A stretch of 39,148 nucleotides of DNA. Origin: Chlorobiota bacterium. Its GTDB lineage: Bacteria > Bacteroidota > Bacteroidia > Bacteroidales > F082. The stretch covers positions 1 to 39,148 of the forward strand of contig JAUVKF010000026.1 of assembly GCA_030596395.1 (NCBI GenBank). The letters are read 5' to 3'. The position numbers and the translations under genes are program-made. The notes below the pieces were generated by a model. The model was not told the DNA's origin and searched no databases. It worked only from the letters and a program-made list of their open reading frames with translations. This document shows, in pieces, positions 1 to 9,380 of this stretch. Within the stretch, counting starts at the first letter, position 1, and every line of letters starts with the position of its first letter.

Positions 1-322
1 TGCAGGTTTCAATTTTAGAGGATTACTAAGGAAAATCAAAAAGGAGGTTCTTTGGCCTTTATTATTATTCGAAAATTATTGCAAGCAATATGCTCTGAAA
101 ACAATTTTAATCGATATTAGGTAGTTCGTAAGGTTTGACTAATTAATAGCAAACTAAATCTTTTCATGGTACTTTTTTTAAGTTTTAAGATGCTCGCTAA
201 TTTATGGTTTTTTTTTACAACGAGCTATACGTCCATTCAATGCAGAATTTATTTTTTAACAGAAACCATATTTCGAATTATGGTCTGCAAAAGAAATTAT
301 AATGTAATAATCTAAAAACCAG
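1..322. other. AT-rich region without a recognisable gene
   Basis: No convincing coding sequence is seen on either strand; the longest ATG frames are only a few codons. Because porQ ends at 323 on the minus strand, this is its downstream flank. The only visible structure is a small imperfect palindrome at 261-288, listed separately. Confidence 0.5.
261..288 (-). terminator. hairpin downstream of porQ, possible weak terminator
   Basis: Read on the minus strand, CAGA-CCATA pairs with TATGG-TT-TCTG around a loop containing TTCGAA. It lies about 35 bases beyond the porQ stop. There is no clean T-run after it, only an AT-rich stretch, so a terminator role is inference. Confidence 0.3.
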
Positions 323-1399
323 TTAGAACCTGACTACTTTGTCATTCGAAAAGGCATCAATATCAACAGTTAAGGTCAGGTAATTGGGTGATCCGATCAA
401 ATGGTGCGCTGACCTGGAATAATTGATTTTAAATTTGGATATCCTGACTCCCAATCCCCAGCTAAATCCGACCATGCCTGGTTTACTCACCACTTTCATT
501 TCGGCACGACGGCGGAAATTATATCCTCCGCGAAGCACAAGATTTTTACCAATGTAAACTTCACCACCGATAATAAAGTGCCTGATCAACTGGTCGCCAA
601 ACTTTGCAATTCCCGATTGTTCGATCGGCTCACCAGTGATCGGGTCTGTTCCACCCGGTGGATTAGCCGGATCATTATAAGTTAAATCCCATTTTTCAAT
701 ATGATCATAAATTACCGAAAAACGGAAAGGCACATGGTCTAATCTTTTGGAAATGGCATATTGTAAATTGAAAGGTAGCGGATCTCTAACGCCAGATGTA
801 TAAGTTGTAACCTGCAAACCCATGTTACGGGCAATGATTGACATGGTCCAGCCGGTTTTACTTTCATAAGTTCCTGCCACATCAACTGCAAAACCAAACG
901 AATTGTAACCTTCGTAAAATGAATAGATAAGTTTTGCAGCTGCCCCTATCGAAAAAAGCGAATCCAATTGTCTTCCCCATCCAATGGTCATTGCAAAATC
1001 GGAAGCGCCAAAAGTTCCGCCAGTATTCCCGGCTTCATCAGCGTAATCAAATTTGCCATAATCCATAAACTGGATGGTTCCCATAAAGCTACCCGCTTTA
1101 TTAAAAGTATTGGCATAACTTACACTGGCAAAATTACTTCCTGCAAAATAATTCACATAATTTAGTGCCAGCATATTATCCATTTCAGGGTTTATAAACG
1201 AAGGGTTAACAAAACCAACATTCAGGTCGTTGTCATTTATCGAAGCCTGGTTCCCTCCCAACGCCGCCAGCCTTGCAGATATCGGTTGTTCCAGAAATGA
1301 GAACGCATATCGTCCTCCCAACTGGGCATGAATAGAAAACACAATTAAAAGCAGGAAAGCAGAAAGAAGAATTTGTTTTTTATACACCCGAAAATCCAT
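323..1399 (-). CDS. porQ: type IX secretion system protein PorQ
   Basis: 358 aa, the usual size for PorQ, an outer-membrane beta-barrel protein of the T9SS (known from the family: it supports the attachment complex that anchors cargo at the surface). The N-terminus is a clear signal peptide (LLLIVFSIHAQ, cleavage near residue 25), followed by the typical GRYAFSFLEQPISARLAALGG stretch with the conserved ARxAALGG motif and alternating beta-strand segments up to a C-terminal aromatic residue (VVRF), as in barrel proteins. It starts 43 bases after the GIN-domain lipoprotein gene and has no promoter box of its own, so it is probably the last gene of an acn-led transcript. The presence of two CTD-bearing cargo genes elsewhere in the window fits a working T9SS. 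Confidence 0.9.
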   Translation of the reverse strand: MDFRVYKKQILLSAFLLLIVFSIHAQLGGRYAFSFLEQPISARLAALGGNQASINDNDLNVGFVNPSFINPEMDNMLALNYVNYFAGSNFASVSYANTFNKAGSFMGTIQFMDYGKFDYADEAGNTGGTFGASDFAMTIGWGRQLDSLFSIGAAAKLIYSFYEGYNSFGFAVDVAGTYESKTGWTMSIIARNMGLQVTTYTSGVRDPLPFNLQYAISKRLDHVPFRFSVIYDHIEKWDLTYNDPANPPGGTDPITGEPIEQSGIAKFGDQLIRHFIIGGEVYIGKNLVLRGGYNFRRRAEMKVVSKPGMVGFSWGLGVRISKFKINYSRSAHHLIGSPNYLTLTVDIDAFSNDKVVRF

Positions 1400-1442
1400 T
1401 TAGTTATTGCTCTAACGAAATCACACTTCGTTTATTATTCAG

Positions 1443-2162
1443 TTACTTCATTTTACTTACCTGTCCGCTACCTTTTATTGATGTGGATATTTCCGGATTT
1501 CCAACATACCTAACATCGCCGCTTCCAAGTACCTCAGCCTTCAATTTATTTAAAGCATTTACTTTCACATCACCTGATCCCCTGATAATTATATCAGCTT
1601 CAAAGGTTTTAAGACCAAGTCCTCTGAAATCGCCGGAACCATTGATCTCCACTTCAAGTTGTTTTGCAGATCCATTGATAATAATGTCTCCTGAGCCATT
1701 GATATCTGCTTCAACTGAATTAGCAAATACATCACCTGCAAATTCACCGGAACCATTGATCCCTACCTTAAAATCTTCAGTATTCATCATTTCAGTGATT
1801 TTTACTGCGGCTGAGCCATTTATATCAATTAAGGTAAGCATCGGAACTATCAGTTCAATCTTGATTAGTTCATCTGATTCCAAACAGGGTTTCGACTTGA
1901 TTACCAACGTTTTGCCACTTACCGATGTTTTTATACGCGGCAACAGGTTCTCCTGGGCTTCAATCCTGACAGACAGATCCTCACCAGGAGTGATCTTAAC
2001 ATAGGCTGGGATATTCACATCCAGTTTTGAATAAGGTTCGACATCCCGGTTCTCAACTACCAGGGGTCCGTCCCCTACGATACAGGATTCACATGAAGTA
2101 AAGCCGGTTGAAATGATTATTCCGGCTGAAAGCATGAAGAGTATTTTTCTTATGGTTTTCAT
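1443..2162 (-). CDS. GIN-domain (DUF2807) surface lipoprotein
   Basis: 239 aa. Residues 1-24 form a lipoprotein signal peptide with a lipobox-like FTSC; the acylated Cys would be near residue 24. The rest is the head-GIN/DUF2807 domain, a right-handed beta-helix-like fold, recognised by NGSG, INGSGD and RGSGD repeats spaced about every 18-20 residues from residue 110 to the end. Function of the family is not settled; it is often called a putative auto-transporter adhesin, which is a name rather than evidence. Only 8 bases separate it from the acn stop codon, so it is very likely cotranscribed. The repeats also create a long antisense frame on the plus strand that is not a gene. Confidence 0.88.
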   Translation of the reverse strand: MKTIRKILFMLSAGIIISTGFTSCESCIVGDGPLVVENRDVEPYSKLDVNIPAYVKITPGEDLSVRIEAQENLLPRIKTSVSGKTLVIKSKPCLESDELIKIELIVPMLTLIDINGSAAVKITEMMNTEDFKVGINGSGEFAGDVFANSVEADINGSGDIIINGSAKQLEVEINGSGDFRGLGLKTFEADIIIRGSGDVKVNALNKLKAEVLGSGDVRYVGNPEISTSIKGSGQVSKMK

Positions 2163-2170
2163 GATGTTAA

Positions 2171-4432
2171 TTATTGTGATTTCTTGATCATGTTCAATGC
2201 ACTACCTGCTTTGAACCATTCAATCTGATTTGCGTTATAAGTGTGATTAACCTGAAATTCATTTTTCGTCCCGTCAGCATGATGTAAAATCACGGTTAAG
2301 GGTTTACCGGGTGCAAATTCCTTCAAACCAATTACATCAATAGTATCATCTTCTCTGATTTTTTCATAATCAGATTTCTCTGTAAAAGTGAGTGCCAGTA
2401 AACCCTGTTTTTTAAGGTTGGTTTCGTGGATTCGGGCGAATGATTTAACAAGTACTGCTTTAACACCCAGAAAACGAGGTTCCATGGCAGCATGTTCACG
2501 TGATGATCCTTCTCCATAATTCTCATCTCCCACAATTATTGATCCCATCCCAGCTTTGTTGTATGCCTCAGCAGCTTCAGGAACCGGCATATACTCACCT
2601 GTAATTTGGTTTTTTACAGAATTTGTTTTGTCATTGTAATAGTTTAGTCCTCCGATGAGCATATTTTGTGAAATATTTTCTAAATGTCCGCGGAAGCGCA
2701 ACCAGGGGCCGGCCATCGAAATATGGTCCGTCGTACATTTGCCTTTGGCCTTAATAAGCAACTTCATGCCATTTATATCCTCACCGTTCCAGGCTGCAAA
2801 AGGTTCCAGGAGTTGAAGCCGTTTTGAATTGGGATCGACAACAACATCAATCTGGCTTCCATCTATAACCGGTGCCTGGTATCCCGAATCTTTCACATCA
2901 AAACCTGAAGGGGGTAGTTCGAAACCACTGGGTTCACTCAACATTACCTTCTCACCTTTATTATTGGTCAGGGAATCGGTTATGGGGTTAAAGTCAAGCT
3001 TTCCGGAGATAGCAATTGCAGCAACCATTTCAGGCGAAGCCACGAATGCATTGGTATTCGGGTTACCGTCAGCCCGTTTTTTAAAGTTTCGGTTAAATGA
3101 GTGAACGATAGAATTTTTTTCCTCCTTTTCAGCTCCAGGCCTGGCCCATTGACCAATGCAAGGGCCACAGGCATTGGTAAATATTTTAGCGTTCATACTC
3201 TTAAAAATATCAATCAAGCCATCGCGTTCAGCAGTAAACCGAACCTGTTCGGAACCGGGGTTAATTCCCAATGTTGCTTTCGCAGAAATCCCTTTTTCGT
3301 TAGCCTCCTTTACTATGCTGGCTGCCCTCGACAGGTCTTCGTAAGAGGAATTCGTACAAGAGCCGATTAGTGCCCATTCAACATCAAGAGGCCATCCGTT
3401 TTTACGGGCTTCTTCCGCCATATCCTTTACTTCAGTAGCCAGGTCGGGCGTAAAAGGCCCATTCAAATGAGGTGACAAAGTACTGAGGTCAATCTCGATT
3501 ACCTGGTCGAAATATTTTTCAGGGTCGGCATACACTTCATCGTCACCGGTCAAATAATTGCTTATGGCATTGGCAGTATCTGCAACATCTTCGCGGCCTG
3601 TAGCACGCAGATACCTTTCCATACTTTTATCGTAGCCAAAAGTAGATGTGGTTGCACCAATTTCGGCGCCCATATTACAAATGGTTCCTTTTCCTGTAGC
3701 TGAAAGACTTTTGGCGCCTTCACCAAAATACTCAACGATGGCACCGGTACCACCTTTCACGGTAAGTATTCCTGCAACTTTGAGTATTACATCTTTTGGC
3801 GCAGTCCAGCCGTTCAGTTTTCCGGTTAATTTAATACCAATCAGTTTGGGGAATTTCAATTCCCACGGCATATCAGCCATCACATCAACGGCATCTGCAC
3901 CACCAACACCCACAGCAAGCATGCCCAGTCCACCGGCATTTACTGTGTGCGAATCAGTTCCTATCATCATACCTCCCGGAAAAGCATAATTTTCAAGCAC
4001 CACCTGGTGAATGATCCCTGCTCCGGGTTTCCAGAATCCAATTCCATATTTATTGGACACAGATGCCAGGAAGTCGTAAACTTCTTTGTTTGTTACATTA
4101 GCGGTGTTGAGATCATTGAAGGCTCCATCTTTGGCCTGAATGAGGTGGTCAGCATGCACAGTAGAAGGAACGGCAACTTTCGTTTTTCCGGCCTGCATAA
4201 ACTGAAGAAGCGCCATTTGCGCTGTTGCATCCTGCATGGCTACACGATCGGGCCGGAAATCAACATAAGATTCGCCTCTCTGGTATTCCTGCTTTGCATT
4301 GCCTTCATCGAGATGGGAATAAAGTATTTTCTCGCTGAGTGTCATTGGGCGCTTAAGTAACTTTTTAGCTGCTTCAATTCTTTCGGGTAATCTTTTGTAT
4401 AATCCCCTGATCATGTCAATATCAAATGCCAT
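2171..4432 (-). CDS. acn: aconitate hydratase, mitochondrial-type
   Basis: 753 aa, matching the mitochondrial-type aconitases common in Bacteroidetes. It isomerises citrate to isocitrate in the TCA cycle in the cytoplasm. The three [4Fe-4S] ligand cysteines are visible in [10 protein letters not shown] (about residue 357) and ACGPCIGQW (about residues 421-424). The N-terminal part has [12 protein letters not shown], and the C-terminal swivel domain has the [15 protein letters not shown] motif. It is intact. It begins 129 bases after nusB ends, with a TAnnTTTG box at 4548-4555 that would give a leader of about 110 bases, and it leads an apparent operon with the GIN-domain lipoprotein and porQ. 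The link between aconitase and those surface proteins looks positional rather than functional. Confidence 0.97.
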   Translation of the reverse strand: MAFDIDMIRGLYKRLPERIEAAKKLLKRPMTLSEKILYSHLDEGNAKQEYQRGESYVDFRPDRVAMQDATAQMALLQFMQAGKTKVAVPSTVHADHLIQAKDGAFNDLNTANVTNKEVYDFLASVSNKYGIGFWKPGAGIIHQVVLENYAFPGGMMIGTDSHTVNAGGLGMLAVGVGGADAVDVMADMPWELKFPKLIGIKLTGKLNGWTAPKDVILKVAGILTVKGGTGAIVEYFGEGAKSLSATGKGTICNMGAEIGATTSTFGYDKSMERYLRATGREDVADTANAISNYLTGDDEVYADPEKYFDQVIEIDLSTLSPHLNGPFTPDLATEVKDMAEEARKNGWPLDVEWALIGSCTNSSYEDLSRAASIVKEANEKGISAKATLGINPGSEQVRFTAERDGLIDIFKSMNAKIFTNACGPCIGQWARPGAEKEEKNSIVHSFNRNFKKRADGNPNTNAFVASPEMVAAIAISGKLDFNPITDSLTNNKGEKVMLSEPSGFELPPSGFDVKDSGYQAPVIDGSQIDVVVDPNSKRLQLLEPFAAWNGEDINGMKLLIKAKGKCTTDHISMAGPWLRFRGHLENISQNMLIGGLNYYNDKTNSVKNQITGEYMPVPEAAEAYNKAGMGSIIVGDENYGEGSSREHAAMEPRFLGVKAVLVKSFARIHETNLKKQGLLALTFTEKSDYEKIREDDTIDVIGLKEFAPGKPLTVILHHADGTKNEFQVNHTYNANQIEWFKAGSALNMIKKSQ

Positions 4433-4547
4433 TTTATATTAAAAGTTTTAAGCCTGCCTACCGGATTAAACAGTTAATTGGCAGACATGTTTGAAGTTTT
4501 GTGAATTTCCTCGTTTTTAAGGCAAACAGCCGAAAAATCATGGAATG

Positions 4548-4555
4548 CAAATGTA
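4548..4555 (-). promoter_or_regulatory. -7 promoter box for acn
   Basis: Reads TACATTTG on the minus strand, an exact match to the Bacteroidetes TAnnTTTG box. It sits just past the nusB stop and about 115 bases before the acn start. Confidence 0.5.
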
Positions 4556-4561
4556 AAAATT

Positions 4562-5521
4562 CTATTCTATCAGTCCTCGTCCGATTTTTTTAATCTTACC
4601 TTCTTCTTTAAATTCCCTGATCAGTCTGTCGAGCACTCCGTTTACAAATGTTTTGCTTTTTTCGGCACTGAAATATTTTGCCAGCTCAATGTATTCATTC
4701 AAGGTAACTTTTACCGGGACTGTATCCATCTCTTTAAGCTCAACAATAGCCATTTTCAACAGTATGATATCCATCATTGGTATACGGTTGTAATCCCAGT
4801 TAATGGTTTTAGCTTCCAGTATTTTGGTGTTCTCTGCATCCTGAAGGATGGTTTTTTTGAACAGGATTTTTACAAAATCAACATCTTCATTATTTAGCTG
4901 ATCTGTCGCCTTATAAATTCCAGGCAACGATTTGTCCTCAGCAAAGTCATCACTTAGCGTATCGAAGAACTTAATCAGTAAAATCAATACAAGGTCATAA
5001 CCATCAACAAAATACACACTTTTTTCTTCGTAAAACGAGATTAAAAGATCATCATTGGGTAAAAGCTTGTCAACAATTTTGAGGTAGAGTTTCTTGTCTT
5101 CATCCAATGAAGTTGATTTATTGGCCATGTAATTCCTGAAAAAATCAGACTTGCCAAGGTTTTTGTGAAACTTCCTGATCATGTCCGTTTCATCGGCCCA
5201 ATTAATCTTGAAGGCAGCTTCTTTTCGTTGAAAGTCGAGGTTGTTCTCAATCAGCTTGCTTACCTTGTTATTAACGAATTTCAAGCTGGGATTCAGGTCT
5301 TCTTCGGTAGGATAAAATTTATTTTTGTTTTCCTCTAAGCGTTTCTCAGCAAACCGGGTTACTTCAACCAAAAAAGAAAGCTGATAGATAAACAATTCGT
5401 AGAGTTTATTGATACTGAGGGTGAGTTGTTTTTCACCCAGCTTAAGGTCATCAGAATCGTTGGTGTACCATGCATATAATGCCTGCAGTACTTTAATTCT
5501 CAAGTGCCTTCGGTATATCAT
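4562..5521 (-). CDS. nusB: transcription antitermination factor NusB, long Bacteroidetes form
   Basis: 319 aa, about twice the enterobacterial NusB, as is normal in Bacteroidetes, where a helical N-terminal extension precedes the RNA-binding domain. The N-terminus [18 protein letters not shown] matches the conserved RRxxRxxALQxLY start, here preceding a long charged helical region. The C-terminal NusB core is clear from about residue 235: [18 protein letters not shown] and then [18 protein letters not shown] with [11 protein letters not shown]. NusB binds boxA RNA with NusE (S10) and supports rRNA antitermination. The start at 5521 is fixed by this N-terminal motif, and a promoter box lies 39-46 bases upstream. 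Confidence 0.93.
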   Translation of the reverse strand: MIYRRHLRIKVLQALYAWYTNDSDDLKLGEKQLTLSINKLYELFIYQLSFLVEVTRFAEKRLEENKNKFYPTEEDLNPSLKFVNNKVSKLIENNLDFQRKEAAFKINWADETDMIRKFHKNLGKSDFFRNYMANKSTSLDEDKKLYLKIVDKLLPNDDLLISFYEEKSVYFVDGYDLVLILLIKFFDTLSDDFAEDKSLPGIYKATDQLNNEDVDFVKILFKKTILQDAENTKILEAKTINWDYNRIPMMDIILLKMAIVELKEMDTVPVKVTLNEYIELAKYFSAEKSKTFVNGVLDRLIREFKEEGKIKKIGRGLIE

Positions 5522-5559
5522 ACTGGCAATCGTATTTATATGAACTTTTTAGAACCCTG

Positions 5560-5567
5560 CAAAAATA
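5560..5567 (-). promoter_or_regulatory. -7 promoter box for nusB
   Basis: TATTTTTG on the minus strand, exact TAnnTTTG match, 39 bases before the nusB start in the short divergent region shared with the ORF6N gene. Confidence 0.55.
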
Positions 5568-5585
5568 AACTTTTATTGATGTATA

Positions 5586-6074
5586 ATGATTGAAATAATT
5601 TTTGAATTTCGGAGACAAAAGGTAATGATTGATACTGACCTTGCAGCGCTGTATGATATTGAAACAAAGGCATTAAAACAACAGGTAAGAAGAAATATCA
5701 TTCGATTTCCGGAAGATTTCATGTTCGAACTAACTACTGAAGAAAAAAACCTACTGGTCACAAATTGTGACCGGTTAGCCGCGTTAAAACATTCAAGTGT
5801 AAATCCTATGGTTTTTACTGAACAAGGTGTTTCAATGCTTTCATCTGTATTACGGACTGAGAAAGCAGCCCTTATTAATATTGAAATAATGAGGGCATTT
5901 GTAAGATACAGGGCATTAATAAGTCAGAATGAAGAGATAAAAGAAAAGATCGATGCACTTGATGATAAAATAAATTATGTTTTCAAATACCTACTTGAGA
6001 AGATTGAAGAATATAAACCGATCTCTTTAGATAAAGACAGAAAACGTATCGGGTTTAAAAAGAAGGATAGTTAA
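5586..6074 (+). CDS. ORF6N (KilA-N-related) domain DNA-binding protein
   Basis: 162 aa. Residues 8-85 match the ORF6N domain of phage and bacterial proteins: RRQKVMIDTDLAALYDIETK, then KQQVRRNIIRFPEDFMFELT, and FTEQGVSMLSSVLRTEKA. A short coiled coil follows (residues 115-140, QNEEIKEKIDALDDKI), and the end KRIGF matches family members. The family is linked to phage antirepressor-type proteins; its cellular role is unknown. An in-frame stop at 5577 forces the start at 5586, so it lacks the roughly 10-residue leader most relatives carry before the QKVM motif. No TAnnTTTG box was found for it. It stands alone between nusB and the glycan genes, with no other phage genes nearby, and was probably acquired horizontally (inference). 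Confidence 0.85.
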   Translation: MIEIIFEFRRQKVMIDTDLAALYDIETKALKQQVRRNIIRFPEDFMFELTTEEKNLLVTNCDRLAALKHSSVNPMVFTEQGVSMLSSVLRTEKAALINIEIMRAFVRYRALISQNEEIKEKIDALDDKINYVFKYLLEKIEEYKPISLDKDRKRIGFKKKDS

Positions 6075-6210
6075 AATCACTCTATTTTCACTTAAACAGC
6101 TCATTTCATCCCACTACATAACGTCTTAAACTTTGTTATTCATTATCTTCGAAAAGAAAGATGTTATTGTGGTGATGTCACCTGAATGAAACTGAATTAA
6201 CAAACCGTTA

Positions 6211-8172
6211 TTATTTCCCCAGTCGCCGGAAGGCAATAAATACAATATTCAAGTCTTTCCAAACATTATAATCACGCGCGTACAGGAGGTTCAGGTTTGA
6301 AATTGTTTCGGCATTATGAGCAGCAGTCTTCATACCATCGAGAGGGCTGAGCACACCCCGTTTAACATAAGGCAGATGAATTTCTTTTTCAACAGATGGA
6401 TAATAAGCAACCCAGGTGCGTTTATTAAACAAAACAAGCATAATATTCTTAAAAAATTTTCCGGGATTACGAACGATAAACATTAAAACGGGAAACAGGA
6501 GCAAAAACACAAGGCTGAGTGAAAAATCCAGTAAACGCTTGTTTCGGCGATTTACAACCGCATCAATTGCATTGATATTGATTGTGTAGAGATCACCACG
6601 GGTGTGAATTGAATTACTTCCGATTATAGACAAACTGTCCTCGGGTGCAATTTTATAATTAACATCAGCTCGCTTCCATTCGGTCATTTTATCAATAATT
6701 ACCCGATGGGGAATATTTTTTGAGCAAAATACAACTTCATCAATGCTGTAAATACTGATGATGTCAATAACCTGTGATATGCTACCGACATAAATATCTT
6801 CTTTCTCCAGTTTTTCTTCATGACTAACCAAGCCAACGAACTCAGGTTTTATAAATGATGAGTTTAAAAGCTCTGAAACCCTTGTAGATTCCTCCCTGTC
6901 ACCAATCACAAGGAACCTCATGTTTTGTTTTTCACCCAACTGAACCCAGGGTACTTTCAGCCAGTAAAACAATAGCCTTACCAAAGGTAAAACGATCAAC
7001 CCCCATAATGTTCCAAGTAAGATCAATGCTCTGGAGAAACGCAACGATTCAGGCAACAACGCATAAAGTACCAGGATTATCATCGTACCCAACACCAATC
7101 CTATCATTGATTTTTTAATCCTGACAGGTTTATCATATCCGCCACTAAAATATATCGACAACAACAAGATCAGGATATAGGAAGGAATCACATAAATATA
7201 GAATATTTGAGGGTAGCTGCCACCTTCGGGATAGATCATCCCATGCCCCCATATTTCTGCAATTGCAAGATATCCGCCAAGTAATACAATGCCATCAAGA
7301 ATCGGAAGTATTAATTTATTCCATAGCCTGGAAAGAATTGCGAAAAAAGCACGGATGTAAATGGCAACATTGATCAATTGTGCAAAAAGACGGGCATTTT
7401 TATGGGTAAAGTGCTTTTTGGCAAATATTACCATGGCATTGTAAAATACCAATACATAATTTACGCTGCTTTTTTTAGTGCTTTCACCCTTATAATGGAT
7501 GATTCGTGTTTTGGGGAAATAATAATTCTTATATCCTGCTTTGATTACCCTGTACGACAGGTCTATATCCTCACCGTACATGAAAAAAGTTTCATCGAGT
7601 AAGCCGATTTCATCAAGCACAGTTTTTCGTAACAGCATAAAAGCACCTGCAAGGATATCCACCTCATGAATCTCATTTTCGTCGAGGTAACCCAGATGAT
7701 ATTTTGAGAAACGTTTTGATCTTGGAAATAATGAAGAAAATCCGAACATTTTATAAAAGGCCGTTCCGGGTGTTGGAAGGCCGCGTTTTGATTCGGGTAG
7801 AAAATTCCCTGAACCATCTACCATTTTCACACCGAGTGCACCTGCATTCTGATGTTCGTCCATAAAATGAATGATGCTGCTGAAGGTATCATCCTCAACA
7901 ACTGTATCGGGATTCAGCAACAGAACATATTCCCCTTTCGACATCTTAATTCCCTGGTTATTGGCTTTTGAAAATCCAAGGTTTTCTTTGTTCTCAACCA
8001 GTTTTACTTCAGGGAATTTATTCTTCACCATCCGCATGGAACCATCACTTGAGTCGTTATCCACAACAAATACCTCTCCTTCTATACCCTGCATGGCTCT
8101 GCGCACCGAATACAGGCATTGCTCAAGGAAATATTCTACATTATAATTGACAATGATTACGGAGAGTTTCAT
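6211..8172 (-). CDS. family 2 glycosyltransferase fused to a truncated polyprenyl-phosphate sugar transferase-like membrane module
   Basis: 653 aa. Residues 1-230 are a GT-A fold family 2 glycosyltransferase: it opens with LSVIIVNYNVEYFLEQCL and has the nucleotide/metal region LLLNPDTVVED and the acceptor-side GEDIDLSYRV motif. Residues 280-410 hold about five membrane segments. Residues 415-540 look like the Rossmann-type domain found before the catalytic part of WcaJ/WbaP-type sugar-1-phosphate transferases (MRFLVIGDREES), and RRNKRLLDFSLSLVFLLL resembles the first helix of that catalytic domain, but the catalytic core itself is absent and the protein ends about 100 residues later. It most likely adds a sugar during surface polysaccharide synthesis at the inner membrane. 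Similar two-part proteins are common in Bacteroidetes. Confidence 0.85.
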   Translation of the reverse strand: MKLSVIIVNYNVEYFLEQCLYSVRRAMQGIEGEVFVVDNDSSDGSMRMVKNKFPEVKLVENKENLGFSKANNQGIKMSKGEYVLLLNPDTVVEDDTFSSIIHFMDEHQNAGALGVKMVDGSGNFLPESKRGLPTPGTAFYKMFGFSSLFPRSKRFSKYHLGYLDENEIHEVDILAGAFMLLRKTVLDEIGLLDETFFMYGEDIDLSYRVIKAGYKNYYFPKTRIIHYKGESTKKSSVNYVLVFYNAMVIFAKKHFTHKNARLFAQLINVAIYIRAFFAILSRLWNKLILPILDGIVLLGGYLAIAEIWGHGMIYPEGGSYPQIFYIYVIPSYILILLLSIYFSGGYDKPVRIKKSMIGLVLGTMIILVLYALLPESLRFSRALILLGTLWGLIVLPLVRLLFYWLKVPWVQLGEKQNMRFLVIGDREESTRVSELLNSSFIKPEFVGLVSHEEKLEKEDIYVGSISQVIDIISIYSIDEVVFCSKNIPHRVIIDKMTEWKRADVNYKIAPEDSLSIIGSNSIHTRGDLYTININAIDAVVNRRNKRLLDFSLSLVFLLLFPVLMFIVRNPGKFFKNIMLVLFNKRTWVAYYPSVEKEIHLPYVKRGVLSPLDGMKTAAHNAETISNLNLLYARDYNVWKDLNIVFIAFRRLGK

Positions 8173-8189
8173 CTGCGAACTTTACAATT

Positions 8190-8197
8190 CAAAAGTA
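8190..8197 (-). promoter_or_regulatory. -7 promoter box for the glycosyltransferase gene
   Basis: TACTTTTG on the minus strand, exact match to TAnnTTTG, 18-25 bases before the start codon at 8172. This implies a very short leader. Confidence 0.55.
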
Positions 8198-8275
8198 AAA
8201 CTAAATCGGTATTGGTAACGCAGGAAATATTTAAATATTAGGTTATGTATTAATTAGGGTCTGACTATAAATTCG

Positions 8276-8398
8276 GTGTTTGATTCAGAATGTTCGAGTT
8301 CGAGGCTTGCGAAGTCTTTAATATCAGGAGTTTACTTTTGTAAATGACTGAGGTTAAAGGCAAGCGTAACAAAGAAATCGGACATTCTGGACAAACAC
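8276..8398. repeat. 123-bp long imperfect inverted repeat (hairpin element)
   Basis: The left arm from GTGTTTG at 8276 and the right arm ending CAAACAC at 8398 are near-complementary over about 60 bases each, sharing CAGAATGT-CGA, GCTTGC, TTTAA and TCAG blocks in order, with apex TTTAC-TTTT-GTAAA at 8331-8344. Weaker complementarity may extend to about 8259 and 8409. It lies between two same-strand genes. Its size and symmetry suggest a small non-autonomous mobile or REP-like element; no coding potential is seen. Confidence 0.75.
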
Positions 8399-8455
8399 TA
8401 AGTCTGGGATCGTTAAGCAAACCAGGGCTAAGATTTTACAGCCAAAAAGCAATAA

Positions 8456-9232
8456 TTAAGGCTTCCTGTAAACACCCATAATATATCCACTAAAACACCT
8501 TGAATTAAACCGCCTTAAAAAGCTAAAGTGCTTATGAAACAGTTTGTTGAGGACACGGGCTTTAAAAAAGAGAAGCTTATTTAAAGTATCACGATTTTCA
8601 CAAACCAAAATAGTCGCAGGTTCAAACCCACCTACATATCCTTTAAAAAGAGGCTGGATATTCAACTCGTTTTCAAAGATCTTCCAGGTGGAGATGTTCA
8701 TGGTTTTGAGATTGTGCTTTTTGAGTAATTCCGGGGCAAGTCTTTTTAGGAATAATTTATTTATACCTCTGAAATTTGGCATGCCGAGTATCATTATCCC
8801 TCCCGGTTTAAGCAAATCAAGGTGATTTTTAATAATTACTTTAACATCCTCAAAATGTTCGATCAAACCCATTGAAAAAACCATATCAAATAATGGCATG
8901 TCACTTAGATCAGAAAAAATATCTTTATGATAAACATTTACAGGAATATCCAGTAGTTTAAAATTTTCCCTGGTTTTCTCACATCCAATCTCCGAATAAT
9001 CAAGACAACTCACTTCGTAAGCAAACTGTTTGTGCAGATAAACCAGATATTGTCCCGGAGCCCCTCCTATTTCAAGAACTGACAATTTTTCTTTTGGTAG
9101 AAACTTTTTAAAGATTCTTAATTCTTCGTTAAGCAGGAGCTTGTCTTTTGACTCTTTAATTTCAACCGGCAATTGGAATTTATCCCAATAATTATCCCAA
9201 TGCTTCTTTTCTGTAAGTTTATTGTTTGTCAT
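8456..9232 (-). CDS. class I SAM-dependent methyltransferase
   Basis: 258 aa. The SAM-binding motif I is VLEIGGAPGQYLVYL (about residues 50-64), the motif II acidic residue follows in VSCLDYSEIG, and motif IV is FDMVFSMGLIEHFED, followed by LLKPGGIMILGMPN. This is the Rossmann-fold methyltransferase core (Methyltransf_11/23 type). The substrate cannot be read from the sequence; its position between a membrane glycosyltransferase and a flippase suggests a sugar or lipid-linked glycan intermediate. A near-consensus box (CACTTTTG on the minus strand, 9243-9250) lies just upstream. Confidence 0.85.
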   Translation of the reverse strand: MTNNKLTEKKHWDNYWDKFQLPVEIKESKDKLLLNEELRIFKKFLPKEKLSVLEIGGAPGQYLVYLHKQFAYEVSCLDYSEIGCEKTRENFKLLDIPVNVYHKDIFSDLSDMPLFDMVFSMGLIEHFEDVKVIIKNHLDLLKPGGIMILGMPNFRGINKLFLKRLAPELLKKHNLKTMNISTWKIFENELNIQPLFKGYVGGFEPATILVCENRDTLNKLLFFKARVLNKLFHKHFSFLRRFNSRCFSGYIMGVYRKP

Positions 9233-9356
9233 CTTGTTATTGCAAAAGTGCAGTAGTTTTTTCAGAATTCAAAAGCAAGTAAAAACTAAAAGCAAATTTA
9301 CTGTTATCATAAATTGCGTACTATTTCGTTTAGCTTAACAGTTTGCTCTTTTAATT

Positions 9357-9364
9357 TACATTTG
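9357..9364 (+). promoter_or_regulatory. -7 promoter box for the flippase gene
   Basis: TACATTTG, exact TAnnTTTG match, 17-24 bases upstream of the ATG at 9381. Confidence 0.55.
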
Positions 9365-9380
9365 CAGGAGTAACAGGCCC

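Noticed and set aside
1483-2004. 173-codon plus-strand frame
   Set aside because: Antisense to the GIN-domain lipoprotein; it stays open because of that gene's GSG repeats and has no family resemblance.
8615-8640. tRNA T-arm-like sequence GGGTTTGAACC on the minus strand
   Set aside because: It encodes GGFEPA inside the methyltransferase and no acceptor stem or anticodon arm can be built around it.
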